Positions 1 to 7,018 of a stretch of 56,176 bases of DNA are shown here, in pieces. Position 1 is the stretch's first letter, and every line of letters begins with the position of its first letter. Origin of the DNA: Scatosoma sp045650185 (GTDB lineage Bacteria > Bacillota > Clostridia > Christensenellales > Borkfalkiaceae); NCBI GenBank assembly GCA_045650185.1, contig JAZRQY010000003.1, positions 1 through 56,176 on the forward strand, written 5' to 3'. Below the pieces are notes generated by a model, which saw only the letters and a list, made by a program, of their open reading frames with translations, searched no databases and was not told where the DNA came from. A program made the position numbers and the translations under genes.

Positions 1-64
1 CGACTTGCATGTGTTAAGCATACCGCCAGCGTTCATCCTGAGCCAGAATCAAACTCTTAAGTTT
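1..64 (-). rRNA. rrs: 16S ribosomal RNA, 5' end only (partial)
   Basis: Read on the minus strand this is the conserved start of bacterial 16S rRNA. The AGAGTTTGAT...GGCTCAG block is followed by GATGAACGCTGGCGG and then ACACATGCAAGTCG. Only about the first 60 nt are inside the window and the rest lies beyond the left edge. The exact 5' end (about 64) is set by analogy with other 16S genes. Two promoters sit upstream at 301-329 and 414-442. Confidence 0.97.
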
Positions 65-300
65 AATTGCTTAAAGTCGTCGCTTTTGCTAAAAGCAACA
101 ACGGCTCTAACTTTGTTATCTCTTTGCTGACTTTGCTTCAAGGTACTTGCTTTTTACAAGTTCTTGAAATTAACGGAAATTACCTTTCTATTTGCATTGT
201 GTCAAATAAAATCTCATTTCTTTCTTATTCCATTTTTAATCTGCTTTTGCCTAAGCTACAGCTTAGGGCTGACGCACGATTTCTCGCGGTTAGCTTGTCT

Positions 301-329
301 ATAATAGCACACCTGAAAAATCTTGTCAA
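301..329 (-). promoter_or_regulatory. rrn promoter P2 (TTGACA-17-TATTAT)
   Basis: On the minus strand, TTGACA (329-324) and TATTAT (306-301) are 17 nt apart, with a TG one base before the -10 (extended -10, TGTGC-TATTAT). Transcription would start near 293, giving a leader of about 230 nt before 16S. The leader holds a small hairpin (CCTAAGC/GCTTAGG, 251-268) and no coding gene I can support. Confidence 0.8.
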
Positions 330-413
330 GCAATTTTTCAAACTTTTTTAATTTTTTTTGAAAAATTTTTAAAAGTTTTATTTTTTGCCTGTCCAACCTG
401 CGACAGCTTGTAT

Positions 414-442
414 ACTATACCACCTTTTTTTTAGGTTGTCAA
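414..442 (-). promoter_or_regulatory. rrn promoter P1 (TTGACA-17-TATAGT)
   Basis: On the minus strand, TTGACA (442-437) and TATAGT (419-414) are 17 nt apart. It lies 113 nt upstream of P2. Tandem promoters are common in rRNA operons. The spacer is nearly all A on the coding strand, and the sequence further upstream is AT-rich. Confidence 0.75.
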
Positions 443-481
443 CTATTTTTCGACAATTTTTTCATTTATTTCCATTTTTTT

Positions 482-518
482 TATGCGTATACGCGTGCGC
501 ATACGCATACGTGCGCGT
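482..518. repeat. 37-nt perfect alternating purine-pyrimidine tract
   Basis: Every step from 482 to 518 alternates purine and pyrimidine, mostly GC, GT and AT steps, with repeated GCATACGC and GTGCGCG pieces. Such tracts can adopt left-handed Z-DNA under negative supercoiling; this is established for the sequence class and inferred here. It lies about 40-75 nt upstream of the -35 of rrn P1 and just beyond the aspS terminator. Confidence 0.85.
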
Positions 519-537
519 TTATATATTAATAATGTAA

Positions 538-567
538 ATAAAAACTCCGCCGCAGTAGCGACGGAGT
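538..567 (-). terminator. intrinsic terminator of aspS
   Basis: On the minus strand, CTCCGTCGC and GCGGCGGAG form a 9-bp stem with a TACT loop, followed by a T run. It begins about 25 nt after the aspS stop codon and isolates aspS from the downstream rRNA promoters. Confidence 0.8.
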
Positions 568-591
568 CGATAGCCATGATAAAATTGAATC

Positions 592-1923
592 TTACGGGCT
601 AACGCGGTTGATGTCACGAGGGAACATCGTCGCCTCACGGACGTTCTTCGCGCCAAGCAGGTGCATCGTAAGACGCTCTAAGCCCAGCCCCAAGCCACCG
701 TGCGGAGGCGCGCCGTACTTATGGAGCATCAAATAGGTTGCAAATTCTTCGGGATTCATACCCAGCTTTTCCATCTTTTCAACCTGCTGGTTGTAATCGT
801 GAACACGCTGGCCACCCGAGGTGATTTCCAAACCACGGAACAACAAGTCAAAGGACAAGGTGTATTCGGGATCCGCAGGATCGTCCATCGTATAGAAGGG
901 ACGCTTCTTCGAAGGATAATGGGTGATGAAGATGAAGTCAGAATTAAACTGCTTCTTCGCATATTTACCAAGGAGCTCCTCTTCCGCAGGGTCAAAGTCC
1001 TTCATATCAGTCGGCTGATACTTAAACTTCTTCATCAAGATTTCCTTCGCTTCCATAAACTTCAGCACGGGAATCTCGGTGATTTCAGGGATATCAATAT
1101 GCAACAGATCAACTTCGTTCTTGTATTCCGTCTTCAAGAGGTTCATGATATATTTCAAGCAGCCTGCTTCCATATTCATAATGTCTTCAAAGCTGTCAAT
1201 GAAGCCCATCTCGAAGTCCATGGAAATGTATTCGTTTAAGTGACGGCTGGTGTCGTGGTGCTCTGCGCGGAACACGGGAGCGATTTCAAATACGCGCTCA
1301 TACACAGCCACCATTGCCTGCTTGTAAAGCTGAGGGGACTGCGCAAGGTAAACCTGCTTGCCGAAGTAGTCAAGCTTGAAGACGTTCGTGCCACCCTCTG
1401 CGCCTGCAAAGTTAATCTTCGGGGAATGAATTTCCGTAAAGCCTTCCTTCGTCAAAAACTCACGGAAACCTCTCTGGATACCTTCTTGCAGCTTAAAGAT
1501 TGCACGTTCCTTGGGGTTTCTGAGAGTAACGGGACGATAATCCAGTTTCGTGGACAGGTCGCAGTTGACCTGCTTTTTCGTGATAACAACGGGGGGAATT
1601 TCCGCAGGATGGGACAACAACTCGATGCCGTGAATCTGCAACTCGTAACGCTTACTACCGTCCTTCGTTTCGCCTGCAACGACTTTACCCGTAATTTTTG
1701 CAGCGCATTCTTCCTTGACGTCGTCCGTCATTCTGTAATCGGAAAAGCTCTCCGCATACACGCATTGAATCATTTCTCTTGCAGTACGCAAAATTACAAA
1801 CGCAAAATCCGACATCATACGAATGTTATGAATCGTGCCCTTTACCGTAATAATCTGGTTTTCATATTTTTCAAAATCCGCAAACGCAACCGTCGTTTGG
1901 GTCTGCTCACCAGTAATAACCAT
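592..1923 (-). CDS. aspS: aspartyl-tRNA synthetase, archaeal-type
   Basis: Class II aminoacyl-tRNA synthetase of 443 aa that charges tRNA with aspartate in the cytosol. An OB-fold anticodon-binding domain occupies about residues 18-110. The catalytic core follows, with GAEGGTNVF (about 174-182), YLAQSPQLYKQ (192-202), motif 2 FRAEHHDTSRHLNE (218-231) and a C-terminal motif 3 GLGLGLERLT. The short length, without the GAD insertion of typical bacterial AspRS (about 590 aa), and the GAEGG motif place it with the archaeal/short type, which some Clostridia carry. Members of that type can be non-discriminating and also form Asp-tRNA(Asn); that cannot be decided here. An SD AAAGGAG (1940-1934) precedes the ATG. 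The related AsnRS family is less likely, given the SGGQRVHDY and HHDTSRHLNE motifs. Confidence 0.87.
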   Translation of the reverse strand: MVITGEQTQTTVAFADFEKYENQIITVKGTIHNIRMMSDFAFVILRTAREMIQCVYAESFSDYRMTDDVKEECAAKITGKVVAGETKDGSKRYELQIHGIELLSHPAEIPPVVITKKQVNCDLSTKLDYRPVTLRNPKERAIFKLQEGIQRGFREFLTKEGFTEIHSPKINFAGAEGGTNVFKLDYFGKQVYLAQSPQLYKQAMVAVYERVFEIAPVFRAEHHDTSRHLNEYISMDFEMGFIDSFEDIMNMEAGCLKYIMNLLKTEYKNEVDLLHIDIPEITEIPVLKFMEAKEILMKKFKYQPTDMKDFDPAEEELLGKYAKKQFNSDFIFITHYPSKKRPFYTMDDPADPEYTLSFDLLFRGLEITSGGQRVHDYNQQVEKMEKLGMNPEEFATYLMLHKYGAPPHGGLGLGLERLTMHLLGAKNVREATMFPRDINRVSP

Positions 1924-1958
1924 AGCTAACTTTCTCCTTTGATTCTTCTATCCATTCT

Positions 1959-1987
1959 ATTGTAATTTGTTTTTCAAAAAAAAGCAA
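1959..1987 (-). promoter_or_regulatory. probable aspS promoter (TTGCTT-17-TACAAT)
   Basis: TTGCTT (1987-1982) and TACAAT (1964-1959) on the minus strand are 17 nt apart, about 36 nt upstream of the aspS start. The match to consensus is moderate. Confidence 0.4.
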
Positions 1988-2082
1988 GGATTTTACTAGA
2001 TTTTTACATGATTTTTTCTTGCTTTGCTTATGCAAAACCCATAAAAGCCTCCACTTTAACAAAAAATCCCCCACTCGTTTCC

Positions 2083-2112
2083 TTGACAAAGCCCTATCCA
2101 CGAGGATATAAT
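2083..2112 (+). promoter_or_regulatory. promoter of the 6S RNA gene (TTGACA-18-TATAAT)
   Basis: A perfect -35 TTGACA (2083-2088) and a perfect -10 TATAAT (2107-2112) with an 18-nt spacer predict a start at about 2119-2121. No protein gene follows on this strand before the terminator at 2308-2344, so the product is an RNA. Confidence 0.85.
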
Positions 2113-2119
2113 AGAGAAA

Positions 2120-2300
2120 AGTCTGCTGCGTGCGGAGCTTGGTATCACGGGTAATCCACATTTTTTATACGGGAGCCGTTATTCGGGGCGATAGGCAAGG
2201 TCTGTTTTTAACGGAAAGTCTGATGCGTCCAGATGCGGCACCCACCTTGCGAGAAGCGGGGTTAACTTTTACCAAGGTGCGGCGATGGCGGATTTTTTCT
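2120..2300 (+). ncRNA. ssrS: 6S RNA (regulator of housekeeping RNA polymerase)
   Basis: 6S RNA binds RNA polymerase containing the housekeeping sigma factor by mimicking an open promoter. The 3' half carries the family's recognisable core: CGGCACCCACCTTG, then GCGGGGTTAA, then ACCAAGGTGCGGCG. The ends pair (GTCTGC near the 5' end with GCGGAT near the 3' end, and CTTGGT with ACCAAG) to give the long interrupted stem typical of 6S. A near-perfect promoter lies immediately upstream and an intrinsic terminator downstream. The exact 3' end is uncertain: a T run starts at 2292 and the strong hairpin is at 2308-2344. Recognition is by eye; a covariance-model search would settle it. Confidence 0.8.
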
Positions 2301-2307
2301 TTACAAA

Positions 2308-2344
2308 CAAAGGCGAGCCTACAAAAGGCCCGCCTTTTCTTTTT
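2308..2344 (+). terminator. terminator after 6S RNA; may also serve uxaA from the other side
   Basis: AAAGGCG-GCC and GGC-CGCCTTT form a stem with a single internal mismatch, followed by a T-rich run (CTTTTCTTTTT). On the minus strand the same hairpin lies about 30 nt after the uxaA stop and is followed by TTTG, so it could act in both directions. Confidence 0.8.
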
Positions 2345-2369
2345 ATTGTAAATTATATACGCGTTTTTA

Positions 2370-3770
2370 TTACAGAGTTACGCCCGTCTTATAGAAGGCA
2401 ATTTCGCGAACGTCCTCACTTTTGCAACGATACTCGCCGTTGACCGTATCCACAAGCAACTTAAACAACCCCTCGTCGTCCATTGAATAAGCATTGAAAT
2501 CAATCCAACCGCCCTTGAACGCGGAAATATTGTTATTCGTGCCGATTTTCATCGTGGGAACAAACGTACTGAACGGCGTACCTCTACCCGTCGTAAAGAG
2601 TACGATTTGACAGCCACTTGCCGCCAACGCCGTCGCCGCAATCAAGTCGTTGCCCGGCGCATTCAATGCAGACACGCCTGCCTCTTTTACCTGTTCGCCG
2701 TACGCCAATACGTCTACGATTTCCGTACTACCTGCTTTTTCAATACAGCCAAGCGATTTTTCTTCCAAGGTCGTAATGCCACCCTTCTTGTTGCCGGGGC
2801 TGGGGTTTTCGTATACAGGGAACCCTTGTTTCGTGTAGTACGCCTTGAAATTTTCAATCATCTGTTTATACTTTTCGAACACCTGCTCATTCTTACACTT
2901 GTTCATAAGCAACTGTTCTGCGCCGAACATTTCCGGAACCTCCGTCAAGATTGCGCTGCCACCAAGAGCAACCGTCTTGTCCGTGATTTTTCCCACGAGA
3001 GGGTTCGCCGTCAAACCAGAGTACCCGTCGCTGCCGCCGCATTTCAAGCCAATGCAAAGCTCCGAGAAGTCCACTTCTTCCCTCTGCAAGTCCTTTGCTT
3101 TTTCCACAAAGCCCTGCAGAATCTTCATACCGTAAGCGTGCTCGTCCTCGACGTCCTGACAGTTGAAATATTCGATATTCTTTCTGCCGTAGGGCGCAAG
3201 CGTCGCCTTAATGCCGTCCATACCGTTGTTTTCACAGCCCAATCCCACGAATAATACGAAGGTTGCGTTGGGATTCAAAGCAATCGAACAAAGCAACTGC
3301 TTAATGTTGTCGTTGTCTTCGCCAAGCTGAGAACAACCGAACTGGTGGGTAAGCGCATACACGCCGTCAATACTGCCCGTAATATACGGTTTGATTGCAT
3401 TCGCAAGGCGAATACAAACATTGTTTACACAACCAACGGTAGGAATGATATAAATCTCGTTGCGAATACCGGCCCTGCCCTGTTCACGCTTATAACCCAT
3501 AAAGGTAGCCTTCCCTTTTTCGGGCTTTGCCGCATTGAACTCATACGTGTACGCCACGTTTTCGTCCAAATGCGATTTTACGTTGTGGGTATGTACCCAT
3601 TCGCCTTCCGCAATATCCTGCGTTGCTCTACCAATGATTTCACCGTATTTGATAACCGTTTCACCGCAAGCAATCGTGCGCAAAGCGTATTTATGCCCTG
3701 CAGGAATCTTATCACTTCCGTCCAAGCATACGCCTACGTTGTCTTTTTTATTGATAATTACACTTTTCAT
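2370..3770 (-). CDS. uxaA: altronate dehydratase
   Basis: Dehydrates D-altronate to 2-keto-3-deoxygluconate, the third step of galacturonate breakdown in the cytosol. The 466-aa protein has the family layout: a small N-terminal SAF-like domain (about 1-90), then the large catalytic region opening with GYKREQGRAGIRN and TVGCVNNVC, and further on KCGGSDGYSGLTANP and GRGTPFSTFVPTMKI. Conserved Cys residues fit the iron dependence known for this family. It is the last gene of the uxaB-yitT-uxaA operon, 40 nt after the yitT stop. Galactarate dehydratase is a close relative, but the uxaB neighbour favours altronate. Confidence 0.92.
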   Translation of the reverse strand: MKSVIINKKDNVGVCLDGSDKIPAGHKYALRTIACGETVIKYGEIIGRATQDIAEGEWVHTHNVKSHLDENVAYTYEFNAAKPEKGKATFMGYKREQGRAGIRNEIYIIPTVGCVNNVCIRLANAIKPYITGSIDGVYALTHQFGCSQLGEDNDNIKQLLCSIALNPNATFVLFVGLGCENNGMDGIKATLAPYGRKNIEYFNCQDVEDEHAYGMKILQGFVEKAKDLQREEVDFSELCIGLKCGGSDGYSGLTANPLVGKITDKTVALGGSAILTEVPEMFGAEQLLMNKCKNEQVFEKYKQMIENFKAYYTKQGFPVYENPSPGNKKGGITTLEEKSLGCIEKAGSTEIVDVLAYGEQVKEAGVSALNAPGNDLIAATALAASGCQIVLFTTGRGTPFSTFVPTMKIGTNNNISAFKGGWIDFNAYSMDDEGLFKLLVDTVNGEYRCKSEDVREIAFYKTGVTL

Positions 3771-3809
3771 ACTTTCATACCTCTTACAGGTTCTTTCCTA
3801 AAATTGCCC

Positions 3810-4682
3810 TTACACCTCTTTATCCCAAGCGGTAAAGCCTTTCCCACGAACCTCCACCGAATCGTTAATGATAACAAATGCCGTGGGGTCAACCTCATGC
3901 ACGATTTGCCGCAACTGAGTAAGTTGACGATTCTTGACACAGGTCAACAATACGTCACGTTCCTGATGGCTATACATACCCTCACCGTCCAGCATGGTCA
4001 CCCCACGCGGACTTTTTTCTATCAAGGTCTGCGCAATCTCTCTGCCCTTATTGCTGATGATGATGCAGAGTTTAGATTTCTCAAACCCTACCAAGATTAA
4101 TTCGCTAACCTTCGTGGATACAAACACCACGATCAAAGCGTATAAAATATTGTTCTCAATCGTGGCAGGATTCAGCGTACCAATGATAACGATGATCGCA
4201 TCGCAAATCCCAACGCAAATCGGTATGTTGAGCACTTTCACCCATCTGGAAATGACACGTCCGAGCATTTCCGTGCCGCCACTGCTGAATTCACAGCGAA
4301 TGAACAAGCCGACACCTATGCCCTGCAACACACCGCCGTACAGCGAAGCAAGCAACGGATCGATCGTCAGAGACGGCAAAATTTCTGCCATCAGGTCGGT
4401 ACAAAGCGCCAGCGTCGCCACCGTAAGAAGGCAACGCAAAATAAATTTCCAGCCCGTATATTTCAAACCAAGCAAATAAATGGGAATATTGAGGGCGATG
4501 GTAATTAAACCGATAGGAATCCTCGCATCCATCAAGTGGAATAAGGTTGAAAGCCCCGTAATACCACCTGCAACAATGCCACATGGTTCTAAGAAGAGGA
4601 CGATGCTCAGCGCGTAAAACACGCACCCAATGAGCATACCCAAACAGCCTTTTACGTTTGTAAAAACCTTTTGCCGTTCCAT
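3810..4682 (-). CDS. YitT family membrane protein
   Basis: A 290-aa integral membrane protein with five or six hydrophobic segments in about residues 1-190. It has the family's glycine-rich patches (VAGGITGLSTLF, ASLYGGVLQGIGVGLFIR, FSSGGTEMLGR). The soluble C-terminal DUF2179-like part starts near residue 200 (KLCIIISNKGREIAQTL; GVTMLDGEGMYS). YitT proteins have no firmly established function. This one lies between uxaB and uxaA with 5-nt and 40-nt gaps, so it is almost certainly co-expressed with hexuronate catabolism. No dedicated hexuronate permease is visible nearby. A transport role is therefore conceivable, but it is inference only. Confidence 0.88.
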   Translation of the reverse strand: MERQKVFTNVKGCLGMLIGCVFYALSIVLFLEPCGIVAGGITGLSTLFHLMDARIPIGLITIALNIPIYLLGLKYTGWKFILRCLLTVATLALCTDLMAEILPSLTIDPLLASLYGGVLQGIGVGLFIRCEFSSGGTEMLGRVISRWVKVLNIPICVGICDAIIVIIGTLNPATIENNILYALIVVFVSTKVSELILVGFEKSKLCIIISNKGREIAQTLIEKSPRGVTMLDGEGMYSHQERDVLLTCVKNRQLTQLRQIVHEVDPTAFVIINDSVEVRGKGFTAWDKEV

Positions 4683-4687
4683 AATCG

Positions 4688-6064
4688 TTAGATGAGAGCC
4701 TCACCTTTTTGAATCTTCGCTACGTTTTCTTCAACGGCTTTTACAAAGCCCTCGTACTTCGTCAGGTCTTCGCCCCAAACCGCTACGTCTGCCATGAACG
4801 CCGCAACAGAGCCGCCACCTGCAAAGTATTCAAGGTACGGAAGGTCGTCCTTAAGTTCAATCGTACGGCCGGGTACGTCTACGAAATAGCCTTCACCCTG
4901 CTTTTTGATGCCTGCATACAGCGCCATCAGGTAGGAGAAACCGATCGTCAGATAGGGAGCAAGCGCGCCGTGATCTGCGTAGTAATCCTTGAAGCTAGGC
5001 AATACTCTTGCGCGCCACTTGGAAATGGAGTTCAAGGAAATGCTAACCAACTGATGGTTAAGGAACGGGTTCATAAATCTGTCCTTAACGCTGTTTGCAA
5101 ATACCGTCGTTGCGGCGATATCGCTGGAAACGTAAGGGTTGATTTCCTCTTTCAAAGTATTTTCCACAAACGCGGAAAGCTTTTCGTCTACCATACAGTC
5201 GTATACGGTAACCGCGCCAAGCATCAGCGCCGCAGGAACGAGGTTGGTATGGCTGCCGTTCAATACGCGAACCTTTCTCTTCTTGTAGTAGCCGATGTTC
5301 TCAGTCAATACCACTTCGATATTGTGCACGCCTTCGTGAATATAATCAGCAATCGCGCCCTTCTTTTCAACCGCCCAAAGACCGAACGGTTCACCAATGG
5401 ACATAAGGTCGTCCTGTTCGCCAATCAGGTTAGTCAAACGAGCCTTCGTCTCCTCGTCGCGAGGATAACCGGATACGATACGGTCCACGAGCGTATTGCA
5501 GTAGAAGTTCTTCTCTTCGTTCCAAGCCTTGAATTCTGCAGGCAAGTTCCAAAGCTCAATATACTTATCGACGCATTTTTTCAGTTCGTTCGCGTTGTTG
5601 TCGATGAGCTCAACGGGCAACAGATATACGCCGTCCAAGCCAGCCTGGAAACGATCGTACAAGAATTTCGTCAACTTTGCAGGATAGGTGATGCCGTCAA
5701 AGCCTGCGAACTCGTCCTTTTCATTGTAGCAGATACCTGCCTCCGTCGTGTTGGAAACGATGATTTTGAGTTCAGGATCTTTCGCCAAATCCGCATACGC
5801 CGCATAATCTACAAACGGGTCGATAACGCTTGCCAAGCTGTCCACTTTGTATACGTTTTCCACCTCTTTACCGTTTTCCATACCACGCAAAACGACGTGA
5901 TATTTATTATTTTGTTTTGCAAAACGTTCCAGCGTGCCAAAAGTAATCGGCTTTACGATATGTACCGCATATTCGCCTGCGCCGCTTTTGTTCAGCGTGT
6001 CAAAATATACGTCTACGAACGTACGCAAAAAGTTCCCTTCACCATATTGCAAAATCTTAATCAT
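4688..6064 (-). CDS. uxaB: tagaturonate reductase (altronate oxidoreductase)
   Basis: Reduces D-tagaturonate to D-altronate with NADH in the cytosol. It is a 458-aa member of the polyol/mannitol dehydrogenase family. The start MIKILQYGEGNFLRTFVD carries the nucleotide-binding Rossmann entry, and the C-terminal domain contains KVRVLNGSHTNLVPAA, with the Lys/Asn/His residues typical of the family active site. It is the first gene of the operon, read away from the AraC-type regulator at 6184. The start is supported by an SD AAAGGAG 7 nt upstream. A -10-like TATAAT lies 30-40 nt upstream without a good -35 at normal spacing, which fits a promoter needing an activator. Mannonate oxidoreductase (UxuB) is an alternative, but uxaA downstream argues for UxaB. 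Confidence 0.9.
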   Translation of the reverse strand: MIKILQYGEGNFLRTFVDVYFDTLNKSGAGEYAVHIVKPITFGTLERFAKQNNKYHVVLRGMENGKEVENVYKVDSLASVIDPFVDYAAYADLAKDPELKIIVSNTTEAGICYNEKDEFAGFDGITYPAKLTKFLYDRFQAGLDGVYLLPVELIDNNANELKKCVDKYIELWNLPAEFKAWNEEKNFYCNTLVDRIVSGYPRDEETKARLTNLIGEQDDLMSIGEPFGLWAVEKKGAIADYIHEGVHNIEVVLTENIGYYKKRKVRVLNGSHTNLVPAALMLGAVTVYDCMVDEKLSAFVENTLKEEINPYVSSDIAATTVFANSVKDRFMNPFLNHQLVSISLNSISKWRARVLPSFKDYYADHGALAPYLTIGFSYLMALYAGIKKQGEGYFVDVPGRTIELKDDLPYLEYFAGGGSVAAFMADVAVWGEDLTKYEGFVKAVEENVAKIQKGEALI

Positions 6065-6113
6065 GTTTTTGCTCCTTTAATTATTTATTTTTAATAATTA
6101 TACCACTTTTAAT

Positions 6114-6141
6114 TTGACAATTCCATATTAAAAATGATAAT
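6114..6141 (+). promoter_or_regulatory. promoter of the AraC-type regulator
   Basis: TTGACA (6114-6119) and GATAAT (6136-6141) are 16 nt apart. A shifted -10 (TAATAT) would give an 18-nt spacer. It overlaps the region that must also hold the divergent uxaB promoter, so operator sites for the regulator are expected within 6070-6180. Confidence 0.55.
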
Positions 6142-6183
6142 ATTTTCTTAAATTACATATATATTTCAAAAAAAGAGGGACAT

Positions 6184-6978
6184 ATGTCGTATATTGAAAT
6201 CGAAAAATCCGTACGCGATAAAAACTGGTCGATGCACGATTTACACTCACACACCCATTACGAAATTTATTTCTTATCGAAAGGAGAACGAACGTTCTTC
6301 CTATCCAACGCGGTGTATAAGGTAAGCGCGCCAATCCTTTTGGTCATTCCGCCACACGTCGTGCACAAGACGGAGGGAGCAGGCTTTGAACGGTACAACG
6401 TAAACGTTTCGCCCGAATACTTAAACCCCTATCAAAAGGAAACCCTGCACGCATACGCTTTGCGCCCCATGAAACCGACGACGGAAGAAGCCAAGGAGCT
6501 CATCTCCATTCTAGATAAAAGCATCGCCGCCAACCGCAACGAAAAGCACGCTCCGCACGTGATTCACGCGCTGTTTTCCTACGCCGTTTATCTTTTACAA
6601 AACCTGCAAAGGAAGGCAATCGCCCCTACTGCCACCGCGCAAAAGGACCTACCGCCTCTTGTATTAAAGGTGATGGATTACCTGCACGAAAACTACGCCG
6701 AGCCTTTGACCTTGCAAAGCCTCGCAACCACCTTTTTTATTTCGAAGTCCACTCTCATTTATAACTTCAAAAAGCACACGAACTGCTCGATTGTGGATTT
6801 CCTCCTAAACATCCGTTTGACGAAAGCCAAGGAACTGCTATTCAACACGAAACGAACGATGGAAGAGATTGCAGAAGACTGCGGTTTTTCCTCCGCCAAC
6901 TATTTCGGTACAATCTTCAAAAAGAAAGAGGGCCTCTCCCCGATGCAATATCGGAAAAACGAACGAGCAAAACGATAA
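6184..6978 (+). CDS. AraC-family transcriptional regulator
   Basis: A 264-aa cytosolic DNA-binding protein. Residues about 15-85 form a cupin-like ligand domain (HDLHSHTHYEIYFLSKGE, then ILLVIPPHVVHKTEG). Residues about 165-260 carry two helix-turn-helix motifs: LTLQSLATTFFISKSTLIYNFK, and the family signature near EEIAEDCGFSSANYFGTIFKK with GLSPMQYR. It is divergent from uxaB with a 119-nt shared intergenic region, so the likely target is the uxaB-yitT-uxaA operon and the likely effector a hexuronate or pathway intermediate (inference). An SD GAGGGA precedes the ATG. Confidence 0.9.
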   Translation: MSYIEIEKSVRDKNWSMHDLHSHTHYEIYFLSKGERTFFLSNAVYKVSAPILLVIPPHVVHKTEGAGFERYNVNVSPEYLNPYQKETLHAYALRPMKPTTEEAKELISILDKSIAANRNEKHAPHVIHALFSYAVYLLQNLQRKAIAPTATAQKDLPPLVLKVMDYLHENYAEPLTLQSLATTFFISKSTLIYNFKKHTNCSIVDFLLNIRLTKAKELLFNTKRTMEEIAEDCGFSSANYFGTIFKKKEGLSPMQYRKNERAKR

Positions 6979-6989
6979 ATTGCCTACTT

Positions 6990-7018
6990 AGAACCGTGCG
7001 AGCCGCACGGTTCTTTCT
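6990..7018. terminator. bidirectional terminator between the AraC gene and the 500-aa membrane protein gene
   Basis: AGAACCGTGCG and CGCACGGTTCT form an 11-bp stem with a 3-nt loop, followed by TTTCTT on the + strand. It lies 11 nt after the AraC stop and directly abuts the stop codon of the convergent gene. Confidence 0.75.

Noticed and set aside
67..351. A 94-codon frame in the rRNA leader region
   Set aside because: It lies antisense to the predicted rrn leader, covers promoter P2, is low-complexity, and lacks an RBS.
4709..6094. A 461-codon frame antisense to uxaB
   Set aside because: It is a shadow of uxaB, which has full homology. The antisense translation shows no recognisable domain.
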